Assembly: GCA_022495005.1 (NCBI GenBank)
Contig: JAGYXB010001352.1
Span: 124,001 to 188,000 of the forward strand
DNA: 64,000 bases
From: Rhyacophila brunnea
Lineage: Eukaryota; Arthropoda; Insecta; Trichoptera; Rhyacophilidae
Direction: 5' to 3'
Shown one piece after another: positions 36,844 to 48,624 of the stretch. Under the pieces are notes generated by a model, which did no database searches, was not told the origin of the DNA, and worked only from the letters and a program-made list of their open reading frames with translations. Position 1 is the stretch's first letter. Each line of letters begins with the position of its first letter. The position numbers and the translations under genes were made by a program.

Positions 36844-36935
36844 TATTGTTGTTTTTATTTAATAAAAAAATTGCGTTTTATTAAATAAAAACAACAATAC
36901 AATGCAGTTCCACCATGAATTGACAGTTAACAAAA
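36844..36935. repeat. Perfect 24-bp hairpin plus conserved tag
   Basis: 36844-36867 and 36876-36899 are perfect inverted copies around an 8-base loop. They are followed directly by ACAATGCAGTTCCACCATGA then ATTGACAGTTAAC. The same hairpin-then-tag order recurs at 42103-42245 with an unrelated hairpin, and the tag alone near 35625. Confidence 0.7.
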
Positions 36936-37465
36936 TAAAAGAAATTTCAAATTATGTAATATATTCGAAACATATATTATGAGTATTGGATGACGCTTTA
37001 ATGTAGGTTTAATTCTCCAATATTTGGGTAAACACCGTTTGTTATCTGTCACCTTTTTTTTTATTTTATTTGTAGCTATCATCTGGTTAGAATTACGAAA
37101 ATAGAGAATGTCCTAGCAAAAGCACTCTCCCGAAAAGTGAAAGACGTGAGTTCGGTCAACCTTTTTTCTATTTTTTTTCTAGTATGTAGGCACGTATGTT
37201 CTTTAGGATTTTCAAAAATATATTATTTCTATAATAAATAATCTAACGTTCTTATAAAAACCACGTGTAGGTACATATGACAATATTGAATAAAAAAAAC
37301 CATGATTCATAAGTACTACAACGTCAATAATAAATACGTGGCTAGCGCCCAGACATCTGTTAGGTACAATTAAGTTTTAATGTCATTTACCGTAATTGAT
37401 CATAAAGCAAATTGAATTCTGATTGGTTTAAATCAAGTACTTCAGTTAAAACGTAGTTAAAGTAT
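36936..37465. other. No recognised gene; partial tRNA-like piece
   Basis: 37105-37165 (GCAAAAGCACTCTCCCGAAA then GACGTGAGTTCGG) is a decayed copy of the tRNA-like head inside the 340-bp tandem repeat downstream. Confidence 0.4.
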
Positions 37466-37705
37466 GCGATGGCCGCGTGGCTTAAGCGCCGGTCTGTACT
37501 TTCGAGGGTCTTAGGTTCGAATCCTGGGTCTGGCAATTACACATATTGTTTTTCAATTTGTGTATGAATAAGTATAAACCTAATAGGTTGAGCAAGTGGC
37601 TGACATCCAATTCTCGTAAAAATAAAATCTGTTAATACAAACCTCCACTCTGTGGAGGCCCATATGATCCTATTAGGATCAGACATGGTCGAAGTAAGTA
37701 AGTAA
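37466..37705 (+). repeat. tRNA-derived SINE S1, plus strand
   Basis: Head GCGATGGCCGCGTGGCTTAA with B box GGTTCGAATCC in CTTAGGTTCGAATCCTGGG, then the S1 body and a (GTAA)n tail. About 240 bp. Its 3' half lies inside the first unit of the tandem duplication below. Confidence 0.82.
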
Positions 37706-38278
37706 ATATAAGAAATAATTCACATGAACCATTGACGGATCGATAGCTTAGGGGCGAAAGCACTCTCCGAAAGTGAATGACGTGAGCTCGAGTCCTACTC
37801 GCTCTAATTTTTTTTTTTATATAGTTCTATAAATAGTATTCGAGTTTATAAATATCGTGTTATTATGGAGTAGATGTTTATTACGCTCTCGTCCAGTGTA
37901 ATATATGTTTATTGCCTTATGTACTGAGTACCTAAGTGTCTGACATCCAATTCTCGTAAAAATAAAATCTGTTAATACAAACCTCCACTCTGTGGAGGCT
38001 CATATGATCCTATTAGAATCAGACATGGTCGAAGTAAGTAAGTAAATATAAGAAATAATTCACATGAACCATTGACGGATCGATAGCTTAGGGGCGAAAG
38101 CACTCTCCGAAAGTGAATGACGTGAGTTCGAGTCCTACTCGCTCTAATTTTTTTTCTAATATATAGTTCTATAAATAGTATTCGAGTTTATAAATATCGT
38201 GTTATTAATGGAGTATATGTTTATTACGCTCTCGTCCAGTGTAATATATGTTTATTGCCTTATGTACTGAGTACCTAA
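37600..38278. repeat. Recent 340-bp tandem duplication
   Basis: The units 37600-37939 and 37940-38278 differ at only about ten places (for example GAGCTCGAG against GAGTTCGAG). Each holds the 3' half of SINE S1, a second tRNA-like head (37744-37812 and 38084-38152: TAGCTTAGGGGCGAAAG, B box GAGTTCGAGTCC, then a T run) and a unique tail to TGTACTGAGTACCTAA. The duplication happened after both SINEs were in place. Confidence 0.92.
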
Positions 38279-39084
38279 TGACAAAATTAATGAAACGTCG
38301 AGCTTTTCATTGAGGCGGCTGAATCCTTTAGTCGGATCTCATACACGACAGACGTAACCAAATCACCGTGTAATAACGACCCTACTGTGTTTGGTAATAA
38401 TAATAGGTTCGGCGATTACCCCATCCCTGGCCTGAACTTTTCAGGTGATTTACACTCCGGGGGCCGTGGCCTGGCTGCGACTCGTAAATCACAACCGCTG
38501 CCTGCATATCGGAGAAACATACGCCGGAATTTTTGTTCCCCCTGTAATAATTGAATGTTTTGTTAATTTCGTTGTATTTTTAATGTTTGATGCGAGTTTG
38601 AAAGAGAATGGGAATGATTAATAACCACATCATATGTCATACCTGCATTATAAAACAGAGTAAATAGGTGTTAACGTCAAATGTATCCACCAGCATTATT
38701 AACACAACTAGTAAATAGGGGTGTCATATCGAAAGAAAAAGTGTCAATACTTGGTATCTGTGTCGTATCGAAATAAAGTTTCGATGCTAACGTATTGATA
38801 CTTACTTGCAATTGAGCGTAGTTATGGTAAATGCTGACGGTCTACACAAACCACAAACTGAGATATTATAAACACTTTTGTGTTACATAATATGATTATT
38901 TAATTCTACACAATTTAATGTCCTATTTTTTGTTTTTGCTTGATAAATAATATAATAATATGTACTAGTGGCGAAAGGAGACTTTTGAAAATAGGTAGGC
39001 TTTGGAGATCTGAGAAAAAGAGCACACTTGTCAAGTATACATACGAGAAATACGAAGATAATACGATATTACTCCTGATGATTT
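38279..39084. other. GC-richer unique island, no gene
   Basis: 38300-38540 includes CTCCGGGGGCCGTGGCCTGG and is unlike the flanking AT-rich DNA. No ORF or repeat. A CTAGTGGCGAAAGG at 38964 resembles a hAT end without a partner. Confidence 0.35.
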
Positions 39085-39322
39085 TTTTCCGACCATGTCC
39101 GATCCTAATATGATCATATGGGCCTCCACAGAGGAGAGGTTTTATTAACAGATTTAATTTTTTTACGAGAAATGGAAGTCAGCCACTTGCTCAACCTATT
39201 AGGTCCATACCCTGACTCATACACAAATTGAAAAACAATATGTGTACTTGCCAGACCCAGGATTCGAACCTGAGACCCACGGCGAGATAGTCCAACGCTT
39301 AATCCGCGCGGGCACCATGGGT
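39085..39322 (-). repeat. tRNA-derived SINE S1, minus strand
   Basis: Same organisation as 25901-26130: tail CCGACCATGTCCGATCCTAA, body, B box in CCCAGGATTCGAACCTGAG (plus-strand view), and a head ending in CCGCGCGGGCACCATGGG. Confidence 0.82.
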
Positions 39323-39546
39323 GAATAGGTACATACTAATGACAAGGACACACTAATTCAATGAAACTTCAAAAACTCACTGACGAATTCACGCATTCGG
39401 CAGATATTTTGCCTAATTCATGAATAAGGCAAGGGGCTTGCATTTTTCATCAAATAGGCAACAATTTGCCGATTTCATGTGATACGCAATTTCATACATT
39501 TGGCGTAACATATATATTATATTCTTCTTCTTCTTCTTCCACCCTG

Positions 39547-39765
39547 TCACGTACCAACATTGGCGCATAGGGCAAGCATAAGCTGGCGCCACTTCCCTCA
39601 GTCCATCGCCAACTCCTGCGCCTCCCGCCATGTCAGACCTGCAGCACGTAGGTTGCTCTTGTAGCACCGCTGCAGGGTGAGGGAGGGCTGGCCACGGCGA
39701 CGGAACCCCTGAGGCTGTGCCAGAAGGGTACAAAGTGCCGCATTCCTTGGCGGCAAAAGCGTCTC
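39547..39765 (-). pseudogene. LINE reverse-transcriptase C-terminus fragment
   Basis: One minus-strand frame reads LAQPQGFRRRGQPSLTLQRC, then YKSNLRAAGLTWREAQELAM, then D-stop-GKWRQLMLALCANVGT and a final stop at 39547-39549. The Trp-Arg-Glu-Ala...Ala-x-Asp...Lys-Trp-Arg-x-Leu pattern is the usual C-terminal tail of non-LTR retrotransposon ORF2. A (GAA)n run follows the stop (39526-39540 on the plus strand), a common LINE 3' end. The copy is 5'-truncated and has one internal stop. Clade not assigned (RTE-like tails look similar). Confidence 0.7.
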
Positions 39766-39849
39766 TTCGTGATGACTTCAATCACCGAAGGCTGTTGTGT
39801 CTGCTCACGAACTCGGGTGTTTGTAACGTGGTCGTACCAATATACCCCC

Positions 39850-40558
39850 CATCCTCTGACCTCTTTAATATATGATATATATATTATTTATATTACCCTA
39901 TAGGTACTAATAGATTTAAATTCATATTCTATCAAGAAAGTAAATAACCACCCTCAGGCGATAGCATCCATTTTATAATAAGTATTTATAATCTCATTAA
40001 TAATAATAAATAGACGGTTTATACGTAATATTATATTATTTGTGTTCATTATTAGTTCAATTTATGTCCATACACGTTTCAGTATGTTCCTACACAAAGA
40101 AACCAGAAAAAAAGACAACTTCGATCAGAATAGACGGACGTGGGCGTAAGCAAACTTTCCAAGCGTAAAGAAGTACGTCGCAGTATAGGGCACTCGAAAT
40201 ACCCTCGAAGCCTTCACAAAAATGACACGGAAAAACATCCCACGCTGGAAACCCTCTTTGGGGGACGGACTTTTGAATCTTTCGCCTAAATGTGAGTTGC
40301 TATTCAATACACACGGCTTTTGCATACAGTACCCAAAAAATTGCAACTTGATACGGACGTAACATTGTACAACATGTTTCTTGATTGCTGACAAATCATT
40401 ACAAGTTACTTTTGCTAAATTTTTACTATTTTAACAATGAATACTCACGGATGTAATGTGAATTTGAAATAATTTCATGTAAACACATGTTAAATTATTA
40501 TTATGCATAAACATGCAGACATTATTTTCATGTTTCGATGATGAAGTGTGGTAGGAAT
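39850..40558. other. No recognised gene
   Basis: AT-rich, with a mildly GC-rich stretch at 40120-40290 lacking any recognisable coding signal. Confidence 0.4.
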
Positions 40559-40559
40559 A

Positions 40560-40690
40560 ACTAGAGTTGGGTATTTCCCGAGAAAATCTCAATCTATTCG
40601 GGATTTCCCGAAATGAGAAATTTTGAATTATCGAGATTCGGGATTTCCGGAAAAGAATTCTCGAGAATTCCCTAAAAATCCTAAAAGCAG
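40560..40690. repeat. Degenerate CGGGATTTCCCGA repeat cluster
   Basis: TTGGGTATTTCCCGAG, TCGGGATTTCCCGAAA, TTCGGGATTTCCGGAAAAG and TTCTCGAGAATTCCC occur within about 130 bp. GGGATTTCCC happens to match the Rel/Dorsal binding consensus, but the spread looks like a decayed tandem or foldback repeat. Confidence 0.45.
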
Positions 40691-40922
40691 TGCAAAAAGA
40701 GACAATTTCCAAAAAAATATATTTTTTTTAATTTATGTAAGAAGACAAACAAAACAGAAGTAGGAAAACAAAAATAATTCAAAACATTACTTATTAAAAT
40801 AGAATTTCAAAAAACACAGACTGTCAATCGCTGCGTCTGACAATCGCGTACGCTTTTGAGACACAAAATTCTCTGGTGTTGCAAAAATAGCGCTCATTTT
40901 GAGTCGACGTTGGCCTAATTGT

Positions 40923-41201
40923 GTCAAAAATTAATAAATGTAAAAAATCTTAACACCACTGCACATTTATGTACTGAAATATGACTATATTCTAAAACAT
41001 TAGAACGAGAGGTAAAAAAGAATACTATTTTATGTAATAAAAATACTTTATGCAGTCATCAAATGCTTAAAATAAATATAAAGAATAATAAGGCTTCAAA
41101 ATTATATAAATAGATTATCTACAACGCTTAAGGTATGTCCAGGATCATGCTTTGAAAATAGAACAAAAGCTCCATTTTGACCTACGCTGAGCATGTCCCC
41201 C
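40923..41201. mobile_element. TTAA foldback element, copy C, single arm
   Basis: Runs from TTAATAAATGTAAAAAATCT through CACCACTGCACATTTATG and ends GAGCATGTCCCCC with TTAA at 41202-41205, matching the right arm of copy A. The left arm is missing. The 5' break is near 40923. Confidence 0.8.
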
Positions 41202-41416
41202 TTAAGGCACATTAACTTAATAATAATTGCAACCGACGTCCGGTGACAGCCAAGCTTATAATTGACGTTCTTGTAGGGGAAAGGTGTACAAAATGACACA
41301 GTGTCCGTACTATAAATATGTATGCTCATATGCTCCGGTTAGCAGTAAACGTGGTAATAATTATTTTTAAATTTTGTGTTTAAGGGTATTAATTTGTTAG
41401 AAATTGTGTCCCTCCT

Positions 41417-41760
41417 GCGGGTCTATTCTATGCAAAAGGCTGCTTTCGTCCGCTAGAACCGCTAACTAGGGTATGTTTGTATCAAATTATTAACACGTAT
41501 TGTAACAATTATACATAGCCGGTATTAATTGTTGCAATAAGTGATATATTTTAACGGCATGCCCCCTGCCTGTGCTAAAATTTAGAGTATGAGCGATAGA
41601 GAGAGAGAGAGCGAGAGAGAGACAGTTTCGACTGATTAACTGATTACAATACAATTACAATTATAATATTTCAATATAAAATGTATGTAACAAATACTAA
41701 CACATTATCACGTTAGCACGTTAGCGGTCGATAGTCGCTTTTTGTATAGAATAGACCCGC
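41417..41760. mobile_element. TIR element with GCGGGTCTATTC ends
   Basis: Left GCGGGTCTATTCTATGCAAA and right, read inward, GCGGGTCTATTCTATACAAA, each followed by a CGCTAAC/CGCTAAC-like block. 344 bp. A (GA)n microsatellite lies inside at 41597-41625. No target duplication is evident. Confidence 0.6.
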
Positions 41761-42102
41761 TGCTATAAATACTTGAGTTTGTGAGCGGGCAAATCAGTCC
41801 TCTGTGATTGAAGTAGTTAGGCGCTCCACGTGGCTTACGTATGTATTATAAATGCCGCTAAAAAGTGTGACACTGTGGCACAGCATGAAGGATTTTGTCG
41901 TCTTGGCTGATCCGCTGACGCGCTGCATGTCTCACATGCGGGAAGCGCGGGACGTGGCGATGGAGTAAGGGAGATGTTGTGGTTACTCTAAGCTACAATA
42001 TTGGGGTGTAACAGGGTGAAGTAGAGCATATGCTTCATAACTTTGCACTCCGGCTCTATGATAAAAATGATGTAATATATTATTTGATTATTTATTTTTA
42101 AT
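41761..42102. other. No recognised gene
   Basis: 41870-42050 is mildly GC-rich and not repeated here; no ORF. Confidence 0.4.
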
Positions 42103-42245
42103 TAAATGAAACACAATTTTATAATACTTATTCCACAAACATTAAACACAAATATTTTACAATTAGTATTACAAAATTGTGTTTCATTTAAATAAGAATA
42201 ATTAATTAAATAATACAATGCAGTTCCACCATGAATTGACAGTTA
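42103..42245. repeat. Hairpin plus ACAATGCAGTTCC tag, second copy
   Basis: 42103-42128 (TAAATGAAACACAATTTT and on) pairs with 42165-42190. About 30 bp later comes ACAATGCAGTTCCACCATGA then ATTGACAGTTAACACTATAA. The hairpin differs from that at 36844, but the tag is the same. Confidence 0.65.
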
Positions 42246-44182
42246 ACACTATAAAAAAAATGATCTAATATATTATGAAAATATTTTTTATATATATTAT
42301 CCACAGAACAGATAATAAATAGAATAGCGATAGGCTATATTCAATGCGCCGCATCTTGATGCAGGGTTTTGAATGTGTGAGTGTCCTACGAAAATGAAGC
42401 ACGCATTATGCACGTGCAAAAGTGTGTGTAATACACCAACATTAAATGAGCGTAAATGCATAAACCGAGAGCAGTTTTCAGTATTCGACGTACAACGTAT
42501 TCTTGACACGAGTCGGTTACCTGCTATCGCCTTACCCGTTATGTATTTCAGTTCTCATTATTTCTGAGTTCCCTGATATTATCTATTTATTTGTTTATTA
42601 TTACATATATTAATACAAGTGAATATCATTTGATTTATTTTTATGCTAGGTAATCAGGCAAATTGGCGTATCAGTGTGGTAAAAAGTGTAAAGTTATAAA
42701 AGTATACTCTAAGTACCTAAGTAAGTTTATGTATAATTTAGCCAATCAATAATTAATTAATGAAGTTAATGTGCCTACATATACGACCGTTGTAGTGAAA
42801 ATGGCTGCTTATTTATCAGTTTGTAATGTCATGTTTGCAAATCCACCCGTTCGGCGATAGCTTCCGGGATGAAATCGAACTGGGAAAATGTTTAACGGGA
42901 TTTTTTCCGCTCTGTGTTTTTCCTACGACTGTCGGTGTTCGGTTTTATATTATAGCGTAAAACGTAATTGATCCTTTTATCTCAAGTCTTTCTAACGGGA
43001 CTTACCCTCGTATGTTATGCGGTGTATTTTATTTTAACTACTTCTATTTTATGGAATGCTCAGTTATTTATATTGCAGATAAAAATCATGTAAGTAATTT
43101 ATTTGAAACTTCCTATTGAGGTTGGAAAATCTATTTTACCTTATCCATCCGCGACGACAATATACTATATTATAGTTATGGTTGAGCTTTTCAAGTGGAC
43201 TGTAATTATGTTTCAGGGAAGATGAGGAGGTCGGATCTAATGGTGGGGGCGATGGAACAGAATGCCAGACACTGACCTTTGTGATGATGTTTGATGGCTC
43301 TGTAGTCTGGTTTCAACTTTCGCTCGCGCGGTATCGTTGTTTTGGGTCACCCGGTTCGTACACTCCCGCACTGTATGACACAGTTTTATGGATTATATGT
43401 AAGGGTGTATGAATGATGATGATAGATTATGAATGAGTCTGTATCTGTGGGGTCAATCACTTAAGCGACGGAAAGCTATTAGAAGCCCGCACGCGTCCGC
43501 TGTCGAGATGCAACTGAACGTTCTTTGTAACACCGTCTCTCATGACCCCTAATTGTTTATTGAATGTCTGGTAACAATAACACTGGGGATTAGGAGGTGT
43601 GTGAGGAGATAAGGAGTGGAACGGGAACATAAATGGCCCAACCAACAGGTTATGTTGGTTCTTTCGTAAATGGTTAAAAAAAATACTTTTTCTAAAATGC
43701 ATCTGTCAGTTGATATTCGTAATGTAAACATTATTTTACAACAAGAATTTCACTCACATTGTGGCTTATGAAGTATGATAGTTTAATATTACTATCGTTG
43801 CTTTAAGCTGGACGTATATAGAAAACAGTGTAGGTACTGTGAGAATAGGACAGCTAATAAAATTTACAAGTTACAATTAACAATAATTATTAATCGAGGA
43901 ATGGGAGAATTGTGAAGAGCGTTGTATTAAGATTTAATATGTTATTGATTTTAATATTTTATTCAGTTTTAGGATTTCTCAAGAATTAATTTTTAAGGTT
44001 ATATTCAAGTTGTGAAGAATTTTAAAATTACTATTTTTTAATAAATATACTTAAGATTATTTTATATGTTGTGAATATCAAGTGATAATATATTATGTAT
44101 CATGGATTACTACAATCTACTCGTTAAATATTTTGAAAAAGTAAATGACTATTTTTGCTGTACAGTGGATATGGGCCACCTA
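42246..44182. other. No recognised gene
   Basis: AT-rich with GC-richer patches at 42840-42960 and 43180-43530. Open frames of 60-81 codons occur on both strands without recognisable content. Confidence 0.4.
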
Positions 44183-44190
44183 TACATAAC

Positions 44191-44619
44191 CAGTGGCGGC
44201 TGGTTTAACATCATTTAAGTACACTGCACCGCTTGTATTAATATATAAATGGTCGATCCACCGAAACTTAAATTACAAATATTAAAAAAATTGGGCGGAA
44301 TATTATTTTTTTGAATAAATTTAAAAATTAACACGAACTATCGTTTATTTGCAATAAGGGCGATTTTTGAAACGCGGATGGTACCATAGCTATTTTACAA
44401 TGTAATCATTTCCACATCGTAGTCGATTTATAAAGATAATTTGTATGATTCCAATGATATCCTTGGAAATCGAAAGTTGTTTTTATATTTTTGAGAAAGT
44501 TGTAGAAATGTTTGTTAATTAAGTAGAAACAACTGTAAATAAATCTTTTTTAATAAGGTATAAGTTCGTTTTTTTGCACCCTCACAGAAAGCAATTTTGG
44601 AAACCACCGGCCGTCACTG
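44191..44619. mobile_element. hAT-like MITE (CAGTGGCGGC ends)
   Basis: Left end CAGTGGCGGCTGGTTT and right end, read inward, CAGTGACGGCCGGTGGTTT. Flanks TACATAAC (44183-44190) and GACATAAC (44620-44627) match at seven of eight positions. 429 bp, no transposase. A third hAT-like subfamily in the window. Confidence 0.75.
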
Positions 44620-44627
44620 GACATAAC

Positions 44628-45017
44628 ATATATTTTTATGAAGATTTGTTTATATTTATTTGGCCAATCCAATGTTAATTGATTAATCGAGGATAATGAC
44701 ACACATGTCATGTTGATTGAAAGAATTTGACCCTGCCTAGCGATGTATGTACCCGTCACCCGTGGAATAAGAAGCGGCGGTCTACCACTCACACCTCAAT
44801 CACCTTACTTGCGGTCGTACATAGATGGGGAGACACGATGTTTGATATTTTGTCTTATATCTTCCCCATCTCCACAGTTAGCAAACTCCTTTACTAACCC
44901 ATTCGTAAAAAAGAAAATCGAAAAATTGATCGATTTCAGTAAGTATAATATTCTCAGGGAATTTTTTGTCGTTAGAAAAAAATAGTTTATATTTTTGTTA
45001 GTTTGTGATGTAACAAT
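44628..45017. other. No recognised gene
   Basis: AT-rich; an 80-codon plus-strand open frame here has no recognisable content. Confidence 0.4.
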
Positions 45018-45044
45018 TTCTTCTTCTTCTTATTGTGCCATCCC

Positions 45045-45356
45045 CTAGCGGAGGTCGGCAACCATCAAGGCGATCTTATCGTTGTCGTCTGTTACCCGGA
45101 ACAGTTCAGTGGAGCTGCACTCGTACCAATCACGGAGGTTCTTAAGCCACGAAATGCGGCACCGTCCTCTGCTACGCTTCCCATTGATCTCTCCTTGAAG
45201 GACAAGTTGGGGAATGCTGTATTTTTGTCCTCTCATAATGTGGCCGAGGTACTGTAATTTCCTGGTTTTGATACTACATAGAACTTCTCGGTCCTTCCCC
45301 ATTCGATTGAGAACTTCAACATTTGTCACCCGATCAGTCCATGGAATTTTGAACAT
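45045..45356 (-). pseudogene. LINE ORF2 C-terminal fragment
   Basis: A 103-codon minus-strand frame. Motifs in order: WTDRVTNVEVLNRMGK, RKLQYLGHIMRG, GKRSRGRCRISWLKNLRDWY and the end KIALMVADLR. This is the widely repeated C-terminal region of an insect LINE reverse transcriptase, downstream of the RT domain; its WTDRVTN...LGHIMR...WLKNLR spacing is distinctive. The element is 5'-truncated near 45372. The stop is followed by GAA repeats (TTCTTCTTCTT at 45018-45030), which mark the 3' end. No internal stop, so it is a fairly recent insertion but far too short to function. Clade not assigned. Confidence 0.85.
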
Positions 45357-45372
45357 ATCCTACATTCCCTTA

Positions 45373-46471
45373 TTCTCTTAATCACAAATTATTATATTTT
45401 AGCATAACACCTCCCCTTTTAGGCCGTGACATCATATATGATGACTAACTGACCATTATAAATTAAATTATTCTACGAAAATTTGACTTAAACTATTAAC
45501 AGTCACTTAGATAATACTAATTAATTTGACGTGCTCGTGTAGGTATATATCATATTTGTATAGCTAGAAGTGTAGAACGACAAAAACTTTATATTTGAAT
45601 GTCGGAATAACCACTATCCGCCTGATAATATGCTTTACCCCGTATAATATATTATTTGTATAAATTTGTAGCTAACACACCCATTCTCCGGTTCGGTTAA
45701 CAATTCAATAGGTATTAAATACCTGTTAGCAGGTTATTTAGTTCCTAATACGAACCGACAACAAGATAGGTTTTGCGCTGTATATATGCGTAATGTAGAG
45801 ATATCGATTTTCGCTTCTGAGAGAAATTAGTGAAGATTAATTATATAAACCCTCATTTGGTTCCTCTACTCTTATGGATTGTTAAATCCGACAACAATAA
45901 GACGTTGATTGTGTAAAGCAGTGTATAAATATGTCTTCAAATTATTTAGTAATTGCGTTTATAATTACATACATTATTTTGATACTACTGGCAAATGTTA
46001 CGAGACAATGGCGAGTATTTAGTGATCAATTGCAAAATTATATAGACCAATTATAGTGAATATACTAATATATTATAAACATGTGAAAAATATTTAAAAA
46101 ATAAGATAACCTAATAAAAAAATCGGTGTGTGTACTTTGCGTTAGAAGTTATACTTCTTTGGCATAACAAAACAAAAACAAAACTTGTGATAAACTAGAT
46201 TCTTTGACTTGCACTTAAGTATCTTGTTAAATTACACACTCAAGAAAAAGGACCGCTTATTGGAACGCCGTTGGTTTATTTCTATACACTAACTTATATT
46301 ACTAAATTATATAATGGTTTATCTTTATTTTTAAAGTACCAACTGTCTATCTGACGTTTAATCGTTTGTTAACGTAAGGAATTGTAAATCGCCGACAATA
46401 ATTAATTCGCTGCCTAGGCAACGGAACAATTCTAAACTATAATATTATGCTAGATAATCGTCACGATTGCA
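45373..46471. other. No recognised gene
   Basis: AT-rich unique sequence; nothing seen. Confidence 0.4.
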
Positions 46472-46546
46472 GCACCATACCATGGCGTAAAGGTAGTGTG
46501 TTCGGCTGATAACCGAACAATCGGTGGTTCGAATCCAATCGAGTGC
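46472..46546 (+). repeat. tRNA-like sequence, anticodon loop like Ile-GAU
   Basis: GCACC...GTGCG acceptor with four outer pairs, A box TGGCGTAAAGGTAG, anticodon arm TTCGG-CTGATAA-CCGAA (five perfect pairs; anticodon GAT), B box GGTTCGAATCC and a T run just downstream (46549-46555) as pol III terminator. The T stem pairs poorly and the inner acceptor stem does not close. A decayed tRNA or a SINE head is more likely than a working tRNA-Ile. Confidence 0.45.
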
Positions 46547-46555
46547 GGTTTTTTT

Positions 46556-48616
46556 CGTGTGAAAAAATAAATTATGTGTTACATGTCACACGCCAAAAAT
46601 ACACTCTGATCTGATTTCCCAAATGCGCCAAAAGAAGTTTAACTTCATAAATGGAAACTTGAAAGACTAAAACACACTTAGATAATAATATAACTAATTA
46701 ATATATTATGTATTATACATGTTTTTATTGATTAATAAACCGTCCACGCGGCTCGTCTGTGTCTCGATGTAAATGAAAGTCTCCCCCCAACCTTAAATTG
46801 AGTAACCTCTGAGCATGTCCTCTCATAGGACGATGTGTGCGCATTAGACTCATTAGAGGGTGTATCATTCTGAGTTATATTCCAACCGGTTAACTCCATA
46901 ACATCTTCTTGTTACTTTTCTTGAACCCAGGTAACTCCGATAATATTTGGATCAATTCTAAATTGTAAATTGATACCTAACACCTGATGTTCAAAGCCTT
47001 TGACATTAACTTATTACGTCGCTTTGACGTTTGGTTAAGGTATAGGCTTCAGCGACGCGCAGATTGTGCAAATGACGGGTGCCAAACAAAACCTAATATA
47101 CAAGAAATGAAAATATAATTAATATTAAATTATACAGATTTTTAAAAAGGTTTGTCGATAGCTATTTAGGTTGTATCACCATTATCAAGACGATTGAGAT
47201 AGGCCGTTTGCCTTTGCTTAATTACTATACGTATAGATAGAGCAGAATACATTTTCTTATTCGTTCAAACAATATTTATACAATAATAAAAATAAGTATA
47301 CAATGACTTTGTATACTATTATTATTAATCGTAATATTATTAATACTTTGAAAACCCTAAGTGGATTTTTAATGGATATCAAAATTTTAATTTTAATTGA
47401 TTCTGATTCAATGAGAAAAAAAATCTTCATCTTTGACGATGTGTTTAGTCTGGAAACTGATCACGAGACACCATTATTTACACCGGACCGCCCCCATATG
47501 AAATTGCATTGTCATCTCATTAAAACGTGGGAATATTTCACCACATAAAATTTCTGTGTCTGATAATGGTATTTTTTTGAAGATATTTTTTATCTTTGGA
47601 AATATTTGAAATATTTTCCTTCTGATCGTGTACGCTTATTTTCTCGTAATGTAATTTTCCTTTGTCGAGCACGGCGATCTCGGTATATATAATATTATAT
47701 ATATATATTTTCTTTTTCGTTTTCCAAATAATATGTTTACCGAAATGTCATGTTATAATTAACTTTGCCGCTTATATTGTAATGCGTCTCTTTTCCGCGA
47801 AGTTTTAAAATTGGATTTGGGATTGGATTTTTTGGCTTTCGTAGGTGAGTCAGTATTCTTTCTTGTTTTCCTTTGCGTTGTTTTTGTTTTTATTTATTTA
47901 ATACTGTCCGTTCGAAGCGCTTAAATATTATTCACATTTAGTTATGTTTTATGGTAATTAAGTCTTATTTCATTCAAACTGTAGTAAAACAAAACAATGA
48001 TGTTGGCAACATTTAAATAAAAATAATTAAACTATTGCTTTCATTCAGATGAATAAATAATACACGAGATTTACGAATTAACTTTTATTATTAAATGTAC
48101 CAGCCGGCCTGGCCTATTCAATCAACATATCATTTAACGTCTAAAAAGAGCTAATTGTGATAAATATATCAACGTTACGTATTCTAGCGGCTAATTATGT
48201 AAAAAAGTGAACCGTCTAAACTGTCAAAAGTTATCTTTTAACAGCTCGTCTTTTGGCCGTGCGAACTTTGAGAACGAGTCAGACACGTTAATTTTACATA
48301 TTGAAAATTGAGATGCAAGATTCGACTGTTGTACAGCAATCGCAATGACATGACCAATTGTTGGTTATATTGATATGTCTGACGTGTCAATACAAAATTC
48401 TTGTGTACGGCTTATTACCGACTAGATGGCGCTGGTTCGGCTTTATTCGCTTGTGTTCGGCTTTATCCACTTGGGTTCGGCAGCACGAACATATCCGAAT
48501 TTGACCGACATGTCTACCAACCTCAATTGTCGTCGTATTATGAATTAGAGATAGCCGCCGATAACTATTTTTTTAGTGTTAATTTGGACAAATGAAAATA
48601 ACGGAAACATGGAAAA
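46556..48616. other. No recognised gene; S2 fragment
   Basis: AT-rich. 48045-48105 (ATGAATAAATAATACACGAG) is a degenerate S2 tail. An 81-codon frame at 47303-47548 matches nothing. 46730-46900 and 47620-47700 are slightly GC-richer. Confidence 0.4.
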
Positions 48617-48624
48617 GTGATGAC

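Noticed and set aside
39413..39781. 122-codon minus-strand open frame as a separate gene
   Set aside because: It overlaps the LINE tail in another frame; the LINE frame has recognisable C-terminal residues and this one does not.
46472..46546. Functional tRNA-Ile gene
   Set aside because: The anticodon arm and boxes are good, but the T stem and inner acceptor pairs fail, so I list it as tRNA-like only.
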